DNA of 8,955 nucleotides, taken from contig CAOJLW010000085.1 of assembly GCA_948438565.1 (NCBI GenBank), positions 1-8,955 of the forward strand, written 5' to 3'. This document shows positions 1 through 6,264 of this stretch, one piece after another. How positions within the stretch are numbered: position 1 is the stretch's first letter; the number at the start of each line of letters is the position of its first letter. The translations under genes were made by a program, and so were the position numbers. The notes beneath the pieces are model-generated. The model ran no database searches. It had not been told where the DNA came from and worked only from the letters and a program-made list of their open reading frames with translations. Source of the stretch: an uncultured Lachnospiraceae bacterium. GTDB taxonomy: Bacteria; Bacillota; Clostridia; Lachnospirales; Lachnospiraceae.

Positions 1-34
1 GTAACAAAAAGAATCCCGTATTTATGTGGGTTCT

Positions 35-51
35 GGCGTTTCGCAAACGCC
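35..51. repeat. Perfect inverted repeat upstream of the flagellin gene
   Basis: GGCGTTT (35-41), CGC loop, AAACGCC (45-51): a perfect 7-bp stem with a 3-nt loop. It is followed by TATAATGTTTTC, which is too poor in T to be a convincing intrinsic terminator, although it could end an upstream gene outside the window. Its right arm overlaps GCCTATAA (49-56), which resembles the -10 of flagellar sigma-28 promoters (GCCGATAA) and contains a sigma-A-like TATAAT (52-57). No matching -35 (TAAA or TTGACA) is at the right distance. It may be a weak terminator, an operator or chance. Confidence 0.5.
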
Positions 52-70
52 TATAATGTTTTCAGGGAGA

Positions 71-80
71 AAGGAGGGGG
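71..80 (+). promoter_or_regulatory. Ribosome binding site of the flagellin gene
   Basis: AAGGAGGGGG lies just upstream of the ATG at 85 and fixes that start. A second GGA-containing purine run (CAGGGAGA, 63-70) sits directly before it, so two GGA motifs lie close together over the translation start. In Bacillus, CsrA represses hag translation by binding GGA motifs over the ribosome binding site. Whether CsrA acts here is inference. Confidence 0.8.
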
Positions 81-84
81 ATTT

Positions 85-855
85 ATGCATATTTCTTCCA
101 TATCAAATCGAGATTTATACAAGGATTATCAGTCGCTTTCCAGTGGAAAACGCATCAATTCTGCGGCGGATGACGCAGCCGGTCTTGCGATTGCCAATAA
201 GCTTTTGAGCCAGGCCAATTCCTATGACGTAGGGGTGCGTAATGTTGGGACTTCCCAGGACATGACAAAAGTTGCGGAGGGTGCGCTTGCATCCATCACG
301 GACAATTTACAGAGGATTCGGGAGTTAAGCGTACAGGCGTCCAATGGTCTGTATTCAGAGTCGGATCGGGGCGCAATCCAAGAGGAGATTAATCAGTTAA
401 AACAGTCCATAAGCGATACCGCATCGCAGACGCAGTTTAATACGAAGCCTTTATTAGATGGGTCTATGGGCAGTTCCCATGTGGCAGCCGGCCCAAATGG
501 GATGGGCATGGATTTTAGTATGCCAAATGCTACGTTGCAGGCGCTCGGTATTGAGGATTATGACGTGACTTCCGGCAATTTTGACATCTCGTCCATCGAT
601 CGGGCATTGGATACGGTCAATGCGTCCCGGGGGAGCCTGGGCGCTACGTCCAACCGTATGGATTCCATGATGGCATATGCGTCGAATGCATCTTATAACA
701 CGAAAGCGTCTCAAAGCAGGATTGAGGATTTGGATTATCCCCAAGCAATTTCTAACTTCAAGAAGAACCAGCTGCTTCGGACCTTTGAGGTTATGATGCA
801 GAGGAAAAAGCTGGAAAATGAAAACGGAAGAGTGATGCAGTTTTTCCGCAGTTAA
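85..855 (+). CDS. Small atypical flagellin (flagellin N/C-terminal helical domain protein)
   Basis: Flagellins are exported by the flagellar type III apparatus and polymerise through their paired terminal helices into the filament. The N-terminal core is clear: SLSSGKRINSAADDAAGLAI at about residues 17-36, then VAEGAL and LQRIRELSVQASNG at about 67-88, the D1 helix that carries the TLR5-contact motif in canonical flagellins. The C-terminal half has the RGSLGATSNRMDS D1 motif near 181-193 and a final helix ending in MQFFRS. The length (256 aa) leaves only a short central region and no large D2/D3 domains. Two things are odd. Only about 16 residues precede the SLSSG motif, where ordinary flagellins have roughly 28-32, so N-D0 is shortened. 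The last helix is unusually charged (KKNQLLR, QRKKLENENGR) instead of the Ala/Gln-rich C-D0 normally seen. The start at ATG 85 is supported by its ribosome binding site. It may be a minor filament subunit, a specialised commensal flagellin or a junction-type protein. Other flagellar genes, if linked, would lie left of the window. Confidence 0.88.
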   Translation: MHISSISNRDLYKDYQSLSSGKRINSAADDAAGLAIANKLLSQANSYDVGVRNVGTSQDMTKVAEGALASITDNLQRIRELSVQASNGLYSESDRGAIQEEINQLKQSISDTASQTQFNTKPLLDGSMGSSHVAAGPNGMGMDFSMPNATLQALGIEDYDVTSGNFDISSIDRALDTVNASRGSLGATSNRMDSMMAYASNASYNTKASQSRIEDLDYPQAISNFKKNQLLRTFEVMMQRKKLENENGRVMQFFRS

Positions 856-878
856 ACGATTCCGTAATGACGAGGATG

Positions 879-921
879 AAAATACCGCCCCATAGCTTAA
901 GGCTGTGGGACGGTATTTTTT
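879..921. terminator. Bidirectional intrinsic terminator between convergent genes
   Basis: A 16-bp stem (881-896 with 902-917) has one C/A mismatch and a 5-nt loop (TTAAG). It can be lengthened by two A-T pairs. On the plus strand it runs into TTTTTT (916-921), ending flagellin transcription 23 bases after its stop codon. On the minus strand the run of A at 879-882 becomes the U tract for the GH84 gene, whose stop codon is only a few bases before the hairpin. One hairpin therefore serves both genes. Confidence 0.9.
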
Positions 922-926
922 ATGTA

Positions 927-3900
927 TTATTTGGTGATTCGTACGGTTTTGCGTTGGCCTTTTTTGGCCAGAAGCTTTTGATATGTTTTATATTTGCCGG
1001 AAGGCACGCGTATGGAAGCGTTTTTATGGATGCCTTTGAACGCGTTTTTGCCGACAGTTTTGAGCGACTTGCTTTTTAAGATAATGGTTTTCAGCTTCTT
1101 GCAGTTGTAAAAGGCCTTACTGCCGATCGTTTTGAGCGTTGTGCTCTTAAGCGTTATTTTACGGAGCTTTGTGCATCCGGAAAATGCGTTCTTGGCAACG
1201 GAAGTGATATGCTTGCCAAGAGTGGCTTCGGTTAGCTGCTTCTTGTTCTTAAAGGCAGAAGCGGCAACGGCAGTTACCTTGTATTGTTTTCCTTCCAGAG
1301 TAATCGTGTCTGGAATGGTAAGACGGGAGACTTTAGCGCCCTGGCTGACGCCAATCGCTTCAACGGTACGCTTGGAAGCGTCAGTTACTTTATAACGGCA
1401 GGCGCCGCTGGTATAAATAAGGCCCTTTTGAACGGGTTGCGGCTGTGGCAACGGCTGTGGTTGCGGCAGCGGCTGGGGATCCGGAACGTCAGGCGTTGTA
1501 TTGCCGTCGGATGGCTCGGAAGGCTGCGTGACCTGCGTAACTGTGACGGTGCACGAATCGGATTTGCCGCTGCCATCGGCAGCTGTTGCCGTGATAATTA
1601 CCGTTCCTGGCGCAATGGCAGTGACAAGGCCGCTTTCTGGATTGACAGAAGCGACGCCCGGATTGTCAGAGGACCATACGACGCGTTTATTGTCTGCGTT
1701 TTCAGGCAGGACATCTGCTAAAAGCGTCTGCGTTTCACCTGATTTTAAGGAAACAGTTTGTGGTGAAACCGTTAGGGAAGCGACTTTTATCGGTTCCGGC
1801 GGCTGTACCGTTTGCGTAACTGTGACGGTACATGAATCAGATTTGCCGCTGCCATCGGCAGCCGTAGCGGTGATGACGGCCGTCCCAGGCGTAATGGCGG
1901 TGACAAGGCCGCTTTCCGGATCGACAGAGGCGACGTCTGGATGGTCGGAGGACCATATCACGCGTTTGTCGTTGGCGTTGTCGGGCAGGACGTCCGCCGT
2001 AAGCGTCTGTGTTTCGCTTGTCTTTAGCGTAAGAGTGTTTGGCGTTACCGTAACAGAGGTTACTTTTTGTATGGTTTCGCCTGTATATGGAAGCGGAATA
2101 ATCTCATAAAGCAGCGGAACGGTTCCGTTTGGCCAGGTGACTGTAAACGAAAGCGTATCTTTGGATCCGTCCAGGGCAAAGGTTGAAATGCCTTTATCCA
2201 GATTGCCCAAAACCTGTTCCGTAACGGTGTCGCCGTCGTAAACCTCTGCTTTCACTTCGGCGTTTGTAATTGCCATAGCATTTTGTAAGAAAGTAACGGA
2301 AGAAAGTCTGGTGTTTTCCGTCAGAGGATATTTTACATAGGCAGTTCCGTCAGAGGGTTCCGCGGAAGCATATACAGTGGAGATATCACCGTCGATCATT
2401 TGTTCCAGATTGCCCTCTAAGGTATTGGTGAAAAGCTTGCCTACGGGTTTGTCCGTGGTGGTAATCGTTTGGTTGACTGCAATTTCATTGATTCGCAGGA
2501 AATATCCGCTGTGATCTCTGGTGACCAGAATTTTTAAATAGCGTGCGGGGATGCCTGCCAGATCATCGCGTTTAATATGGTAATAGTTGCCTTCTTTAGT
2601 CAGGTGATCGCCGGCGATTTCTCCGGTGGAGCCGACTTCGGCTACGGATGTAATGGGGTCTCCCCAGTTGGATTTATCAGTAGACAGATAAAATTCTGCG
2701 CCATAAAACTTGGGATTGCCTGTCTGCTGGCTGATGGTCAGATCATAAATCGGAGTTTCGGAACCAAAATCAATGATGATATACTGTCCCTGCTTTTGTT
2801 TTGTGTTGGTCCAAATGCAGGTGGACAAATCTCCGTCAAACAAATCGGACCAAGGGCCTGAGGATGGATTGAGCGTGGAAAATTCCGCGCTGTATTCTAT
2901 CACGGACGGGGTTACTCCGTTGCCGCTTACGGTCACCGTAAAATCGGACAGGGTAATGGTTTGGGTTTGATCGCCGCCGTTGTACAGGCGGACATAACGC
3001 GCCGGTTCGCCATTTAAAGACGTCGGCACAGTTTCCCATAGCAGGGAGTTGATCGAATATTGTAACGTCAGATCCGATGCGCCGGCAGCTTCATATTCTG
3101 CACGCGTTAAGCCGGACAGCTCTTTTAGCTTGACGCCAATATATGCGCCTGGTTCCAGTGATATTTGTGAATCCGATGTGATGCGGTAAGTCAGTCCGTC
3201 TAACGATACTTCGCCCAGAACGCCAGAGCTGGCCCAAAGGCCGTAGGCGTCATCCTGTCGATTGCCGCCGTTGATGGTGATTTCACGAATATACGTCCAG
3301 TAATCGGTTTTGTCTGCCGTTCCGGTTTTAGTCAGACGAAGCCTGATAAAGCGGGCGGTGATGTCTAAATCTTGCATTTCGATATGGTATGGAGCCGAAT
3401 CATTGGCATATTCTCGCAGAGTTACCCATTCGTCTCCGTCCTGGGAATATTCGAGGACGGCGTTGTGGAAATAGTCGTGATGTCCGTCCTCTTTGGCTTG
3501 GAGGATATCAATGCTCGATACCGGAAGCTTTCTGCCCAGATCGACGCCAAAATAGTCATTTGTCTTTTGGTCGATTCCAAAGGAAGCAAAGCTGGCGGCG
3601 TTTCCGTCAAACACTTTTGCGGAATTGGCGGAGTCGCTTTGCGTTACGCCGCCAAGCGCTGCATAGAAAGACGGGGAAAAATCGGTTGATTCAGGATTTA
3701 AATAGGGGATCAGCTGATTTTTTGCGGCATTGATCGCCTGGTTAATAAACGGAACCAGACGTTTGCTGCCTGCTAAAGCAGTGACCGTTGCCTGTTGACT
3801 GGGTTCGATATAGGTATACGAAGCCTGTGTGTCCATAGACTGTCCTGCGATGGCAAGTTCTCTCCAGGCTCCATCCAAATCCTTTGCTTCCAATTTAAAG

Positions 3901-5660
3901 ATTGCTTCAAGCGTTGCCGCCCCTGCCGTGGCGACGTCTTTTAAAGAAGCCAGCCATGGAGCCAGTTCGGCCTTTAGAGAGGCGTTCGCGCAGTGGTTGT
4001 TAAAGTCGTCAATGGATTCCAGGATATACGTAAATTCATCCTGCAACAGTATGGCGTTGCCGTCTCCAGTAATGGCCTGCCCTTTTTTGACTTTGGCGCT
4101 GATGGCGTCTAAGGCGTCCTTTAAATATTCGGATTCCGGAAATCCTGCTGGAACTCTGGACGAGCCTGGGCAGTTGGATACGTTTCGGGCAATCGTCAGG
4201 TAGGATTCATAGACTTCGGGTTGTAAATATTTAAAGGCTTCCTCCCAGACGATCAGGGCTTTTGCGCTGTATTGGTTATTGTTCCAAAACAGAGAGGCGA
4301 GCTGGAATAAGCCTACCTTATTGGCTTCTGTAAAGACGCAGGGATTGGATACTGCGCCGGCAAGGCCGGTGACGCCGTCCCGTGCATAATGGGTGATATC
4401 GCCCAAATAGACGCCGGCTTTTGCGTGTTCGTTGACCGGGTAATTGAGCCAGAATACCGTTTCATGATCGGTCTGCGCTTTGACGAAATTGACCGTTTCC
4501 TGGGTGATCGGCGAATTGACGTCATCGCCTGTCCAGAACAGGTCAATCGATGCGTTTAAACCCTTTAAGGCCGAAAGTTCGCCAGGCGAGCTCCAGCTTT
4601 TATTGTATCCCTGCATACAATAGGTCAGATTGGCACAGCCTTTTGGCTTGAGAAATTCATTGTCCAGCTTGTTTAAAAGGCGTACTACTTCCGTGTGTGA
4701 GCCGGAACCAAAATCGTCGTTTAAAATGGCAAATTTACGCACGCCGGCATCGTAGAGCTGTTGGAATTTGGCAATCAGCTTGTTGAATTTTTCATTAAAA
4801 GCGGAATTGTACTGGTCGCTGCCAACCGAAAAGCCGGAAAGTGCGTTGAAGAAATAGGAGATATGGATGGACCAGCCGTATCTTACCTTAGTTTCTTCTC
4901 CGATTTGAACCAGTCTACGGATCTGTGTAATCTGGTCGGCCGGGTAGAGCGCGTCGTTTTTGTGGTAGCTGTCTGTTTTAGACGCGTATAGGTACGTGTT
5001 CATTTTAAAGTCGCGGGCAAAGCGCATTAAGCTTTCGCGTCCTTCGTATTGAAAGCCGCCGTAAAAGCCTTCAATAAAGCCGCGCATCTTCATAGAAGCA
5101 TAGTCTTCAATTTGTACGTTGAGGAATTTTTTGCCAGCAAATGAGGAAAACATCATCTGCAATGTGGCCAGTCCATGGTATACGGCGTCCGTATCCTTTC
5201 CTAACAGGGCGATGGTTCCGTTTTGGGCGCTTAATAGGTATGCGTCTGTTTTTTGGAAGAGATCGGTATCGGCGGCCGTAATATGCTCTTTGACCCAGGT
5301 ATCTACGATCCCCCCGCTGCCGTGGATGCCTAAGAGGATTTGGCCGCGGTCAGCGATGGATTGCGCGTCGCTTCCGGTTCTGCCATAGTCAGTTAAAATG
5401 TCATCCAAAAATTGATCCGTGTACGTATCAATGCCGTATTCGCTTACAACCCGGATCTCGGTTCCGAGCGAGAAGCTGCCGTCAGTATACGCTTCCGATT
5501 GTGGAATCGGGTAGATGGAATATCGATCCGCAGAGATGGCATAGCCGTCATGCAGGATATCCGCGGCGTTTTCCGGCGGCGTATACGCATGGATGGGAAT
5601 GGATGCGAGCAATAGACCCGCTGCCAGTATAAGACTGAGCAAATGTTTTACTTTTTTCAT
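927..5660 (-). CDS. Secreted multimodular GH84 beta-N-acetylglucosaminidase with discoidin, Big_2 and LRR domains
   Basis: A predicted extracellular enzyme that removes terminal beta-linked GlcNAc from glycans or glycoproteins by substrate-assisted catalysis. Residues 1-25 are a signal peptide (KK start, Leu-rich core, likely cut after IPIHA). About 45-185 resembles the GH20b N-terminal domain. About 190-480 is the GH84 barrel, with RGFIEGFYG (193-201), the conserved Lys in YASKTDSYH (K228), the catalytic pair D315-D316 in AILNDDFG, YNKSW (352-356), WTG (376-378) and WLNYPV (404-409). A helical segment follows to about 650. Next come a discoidin/CBM32-like module (about 665-798), an uncertain beta-rich module (about 800-912), a second discoidin-like module (about 915-1063), a third weaker one (about 1065-1190), two Big_2 repeats (about 1197-1376), a Pro-Gln linker (1391-1411) and a Lys-rich LRR_5/BspA-like end (about 1412-1577). 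There is no LPXTG motif or C-terminal membrane anchor. AAGGAGGT at 5665-5672 supports the start. The usual PWS after EGFYG is replaced by GFQYEG. The gene stands alone on its strand. Relatives include Clostridium perfringens NagJ/NagH and Bacteroides GH84 enzymes. GH84 is confident; the exact substrate is not. Confidence 0.93.
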   Translation of the reverse strand: MKKVKHLLSLILAAGLLLASIPIHAYTPPENAADILHDGYAISADRYSIYPIPQSEAYTDGSFSLGTEIRVVSEYGIDTYTDQFLDDILTDYGRTGSDAQSIADRGQILLGIHGSGGIVDTWVKEHITAADTDLFQKTDAYLLSAQNGTIALLGKDTDAVYHGLATLQMMFSSFAGKKFLNVQIEDYASMKMRGFIEGFYGGFQYEGRESLMRFARDFKMNTYLYASKTDSYHKNDALYPADQITQIRRLVQIGEETKVRYGWSIHISYFFNALSGFSVGSDQYNSAFNEKFNKLIAKFQQLYDAGVRKFAILNDDFGSGSHTEVVRLLNKLDNEFLKPKGCANLTYCMQGYNKSWSSPGELSALKGLNASIDLFWTGDDVNSPITQETVNFVKAQTDHETVFWLNYPVNEHAKAGVYLGDITHYARDGVTGLAGAVSNPCVFTEANKVGLFQLASLFWNNNQYSAKALIVWEEAFKYLQPEVYESYLTIARNVSNCPGSSRVPAGFPESEYLKDALDAISAKVKKGQAITGDGNAILLQDEFTYILESIDDFNNHCANASLKAELAPWLASLKDVATAGAATLEAIFKLEAKDLDGAWRELAIAGQSMDTQASYTYIEPSQQATVTALAGSKRLVPFINQAINAAKNQLIPYLNPESTDFSPSFYAALGGVTQSDSANSAKVFDGNAASFASFGIDQKTNDYFGVDLGRKLPVSSIDILQAKEDGHHDYFHNAVLEYSQDGDEWVTLREYANDSAPYHIEMQDLDITARFIRLRLTKTGTADKTDYWTYIREITINGGNRQDDAYGLWASSGVLGEVSLDGLTYRITSDSQISLEPGAYIGVKLKELSGLTRAEYEAAGASDLTLQYSINSLLWETVPTSLNGEPARYVRLYNGGDQTQTITLSDFTVTVSGNGVTPSVIEYSAEFSTLNPSSGPWSDLFDGDLSTCIWTNTKQKQGQYIIIDFGSETPIYDLTISQQTGNPKFYGAEFYLSTDKSNWGDPITSVAEVGSTGEIAGDHLTKEGNYYHIKRDDLAGIPARYLKILVTRDHSGYFLRINEIAVNQTITTTDKPVGKLFTNTLEGNLEQMIDGDISTVYASAEPSDGTAYVKYPLTENTRLSSVTFLQNAMAITNAEVKAEVYDGDTVTEQVLGNLDKGISTFALDGSKDTLSFTVTWPNGTVPLLYEIIPLPYTGETIQKVTSVTVTPNTLTLKTSETQTLTADVLPDNANDKRVIWSSDHPDVASVDPESGLVTAITPGTAVITATAADGSGKSDSCTVTVTQTVQPPEPIKVASLTVSPQTVSLKSGETQTLLADVLPENADNKRVVWSSDNPGVASVNPESGLVTAIAPGTVIITATAADGSGKSDSCTVTVTQVTQPSEPSDGNTTPDVPDPQPLPQPQPLPQPQPVQKGLIYTSGACRYKVTDASKRTVEAIGVSQGAKVSRLTIPDTITLEGKQYKVTAVAASAFKNKKQLTEATLGKHITSVAKNAFSGCTKLRKITLKSTTLKTIGSKAFYNCKKLKTIILKSKSLKTVGKNAFKGIHKNASIRVPSGKYKTYQKLLAKKGQRKTVRITK
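1426..1490 (-). repeat. Short tandem repeat coding a Pro-Gln linker
   Basis: Units reading on the coding strand as CCG/CAG-type codons encode alternating PQP and LPQ (residues about 1391-1411 of the GH84 protein). They join the Big_2 repeats to the leucine-rich domain. Such repeats make extended, protease-tolerant wall-spanning linkers and can change length by slippage. Confidence 0.75.
1533..2072 (-). repeat. Two tandem Big_2 repeats, period 279 bp (93 residues)
   Basis: The two immunoglobulin-like Big_2 units (residues about 1197-1283 and 1290-1376 of the GH84 protein) match closely in DNA. For example GCGTAACTGTGACGGT at 1535 recurs at 1814, and the following stretch through TTTGCCGCTGCCATCGGCAG is shared. 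Both proteins read WSSD-P-VASV-PESGLVTAI-PGT-ITATAADGSGKSDSCTVTVTQ. The high identity suggests recent duplication or gene conversion. Big_2 domains act as stalks or adhesive modules on surface proteins. Confidence 0.88.
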
Positions 5661-5664
5661 AAAT

Positions 5665-5672
5665 ACCTCCTT
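5665..5672 (-). promoter_or_regulatory. Ribosome binding site of the GH84 gene
   Basis: Read on the minus strand, AAGGAGGT precedes the ATG (complement of 5658-5660) by five bases. It is a full Shine-Dalgarno sequence and fixes the start immediately before the signal peptide. Confidence 0.85.
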
Positions 5673-5681
5673 AATTTTTCC

Positions 5682-5722
5682 TTATAATGTTAATTATAAC
5701 ATGATTTTTAGAACAATGAAAA
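5682..5722 (-). promoter_or_regulatory. Extended -10 promoter for the GH84 gene with overlapping palindrome
   Basis: On the minus strand TATAAT (complement of 5693-5698) is preceded by TGT, giving an extended -10. A weak -35, TTTTCA (complement of 5717-5722), lies 18 bp upstream. The perfect inverted repeat TTATAAT-GTTA-ATTATAA (5682-5699) covers the -10 and the expected transcription start, so it could be an operator. In AT-rich DNA such a repeat can also arise by chance. Confidence 0.6.
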
Positions 5723-5750
5723 TAGTTTGGCATATTTTTGGATAAAACAA

Positions 5751-5779
5751 TTGACGCATCCTATGGATTGTGCTATGAT
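5751..5779 (+). promoter_or_regulatory. Strong sigma-A promoter of the rpmG-secE-nusG-rpl cluster
   Basis: TTGACG (5751-5756), a 17-bp spacer and TATGAT (5774-5779), with TGC before the -10 (extended -10). Transcription would start near 5786, giving an 80-base leader before rpmG. It is the only good plus-strand promoter before this gene cluster and lies back to back with the GH84 promoter. Confidence 0.85.
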
Positions 5780-5801
5780 AAAACAGCTTGGAAGTAGGTC
5801 T

Positions 5802-5837
5802 TTTTTTTATGCCTAAATTTAACCTGGCATAAAAAAA
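5802..5837 (+). promoter_or_regulatory. Inverted repeat in the rpmG leader, enclosing a seven-codon ORF
   Basis: TTTTTTTATGCC (5802-5813) is perfectly complementary to GGCATAAAAAAA (5826-5837), with a 12-nt loop. Its position in the 5' leader suggests an RNA structure. ATG at 5809 opens an ORF reading MPKFNLA and stopping at TAA (5830-5832), so the mini-ORF spans the loop and both GC-rich stem ends. Its ribosome binding site is weak at best (AGG at 5796-5798). I do not recognise this as a known leader; it is not shaped like a terminator because the hairpin is followed by A, not T. Confidence 0.5.
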
Positions 5838-5866
5838 CACACAAAGAATTTATGGAGGTGGGAGTT

Positions 5867-6016
5867 GTGCGCACGAGAATTACATTGGCATGTACAGAAT
5901 GCAAACAGCGTAATTACAACACAAAAAAGGACAAAAAGACGCATCCGGACAGAATGGAATTAAAAAAGTATTGTAAGTTTTGCAGGAAACATACTTTACA
6001 CAAAGAAACCAAATAA
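5867..6016 (+). CDS. rpmG: 50S ribosomal protein L33
   Basis: A 49-residue protein of the large ribosomal subunit. It starts with GTG (5867), after GGAGGTG at 5854-5860, and reads M-RTRITLACTECKQRNYNT and onward, ending KHTLHKETK. Two CxxC pairs (C9/C12 and C36/C39) make it the zinc-ribbon (C+) form of L33, the form that remains stable with zinc; the zinc-free paralog lacks them. An in-frame ATG at 5852 and GTG at 5858 would add residues but would overlap the ribosome binding site, and the family normally begins MR-, so GTG 5867 is preferred. It is the first gene of the cluster, 26 bases before secE. Confidence 0.95.
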   Translation: MRTRITLACTECKQRNYNTKKDKKTHPDRMELKKYCKFCRKHTLHKETK

Positions 6017-6042
6017 TCCGGATGGAGCAAAGGAGTTAAATT

Positions 6043-6252
6043 ATGGCAGATAACGTAAAAAATGAAAAGGCTCCTAAGACGAGCTGGTTCGAAGGGTTAA
6101 AAGCAGAGTTTGGTAAAATTGTCTGGCCGGCCAAAGAACCGCTTGCAAAGCAGACGGCGGCTGTTATCGCTGCATCAGTCGTAGTCGGCCTGATTATTAC
6201 AATCTTTGATACGTTTATCCAGTATGGCATTGATTTCCTGGTTAATTTATAA
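6043..6252 (+). CDS. secE: Preprotein translocase subunit SecE
   Basis: The small essential membrane subunit that clamps SecY in the SecYEG translocon. At 69 residues it is the short single-span form typical of Gram-positives. The amphipathic helix and hallmark WFEGLKAEFGKIVWPAKEP are at about residues 15-33, followed by one transmembrane helix at about 40-60 (VIAASVVVGLIITIF). AAGGAG at 6030-6035 supports ATG 6043. nusG starts 12 bases after its stop. Linkage to nusG is the normal bacterial arrangement. Confidence 0.97.
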   Translation: MADNVKNEKAPKTSWFEGLKAEFGKIVWPAKEPLAKQTAAVIAASVVVGLIITIFDTFIQYGIDFLVNL

Positions 6253-6264
6253 TGGAGGCGTTTT

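Noticed and set aside
49..56. GCCTATAA as a sigma-28 promoter of the flagellin gene
   Set aside because: The -10 resembles the consensus, but no TAAA is found 15-16 bp upstream (the bases there read GTTC), so I do not call a promoter.
1501..2109. 202-codon plus-strand open frame opposite the Big_2 repeats
   Set aside because: It lies antisense to well-conserved Big_2 coding sequence, repeats only because that region is duplicated, and has no recognisable protein motif.
5802..5837. Intrinsic terminator in the rpmG leader
   Set aside because: The T run is on the 5' arm and the 3' side is followed by A-rich sequence, so it is not a plus-strand terminator; on the minus strand it would lie upstream of the GH84 promoter with no gene to end.
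5852..5866. Upstream in-frame starts for rpmG (ATG 5852, GTG 5858)
   Set aside because: They overlap the GGAGGTG ribosome binding site, and L33 proteins normally begin at the MR- that matches GTG 5867.
6017..6042. tRNA-Trp gene sometimes found between rpmG and secE in Firmicutes
   Set aside because: The gap is only 26 bases and holds just the secE ribosome binding site.
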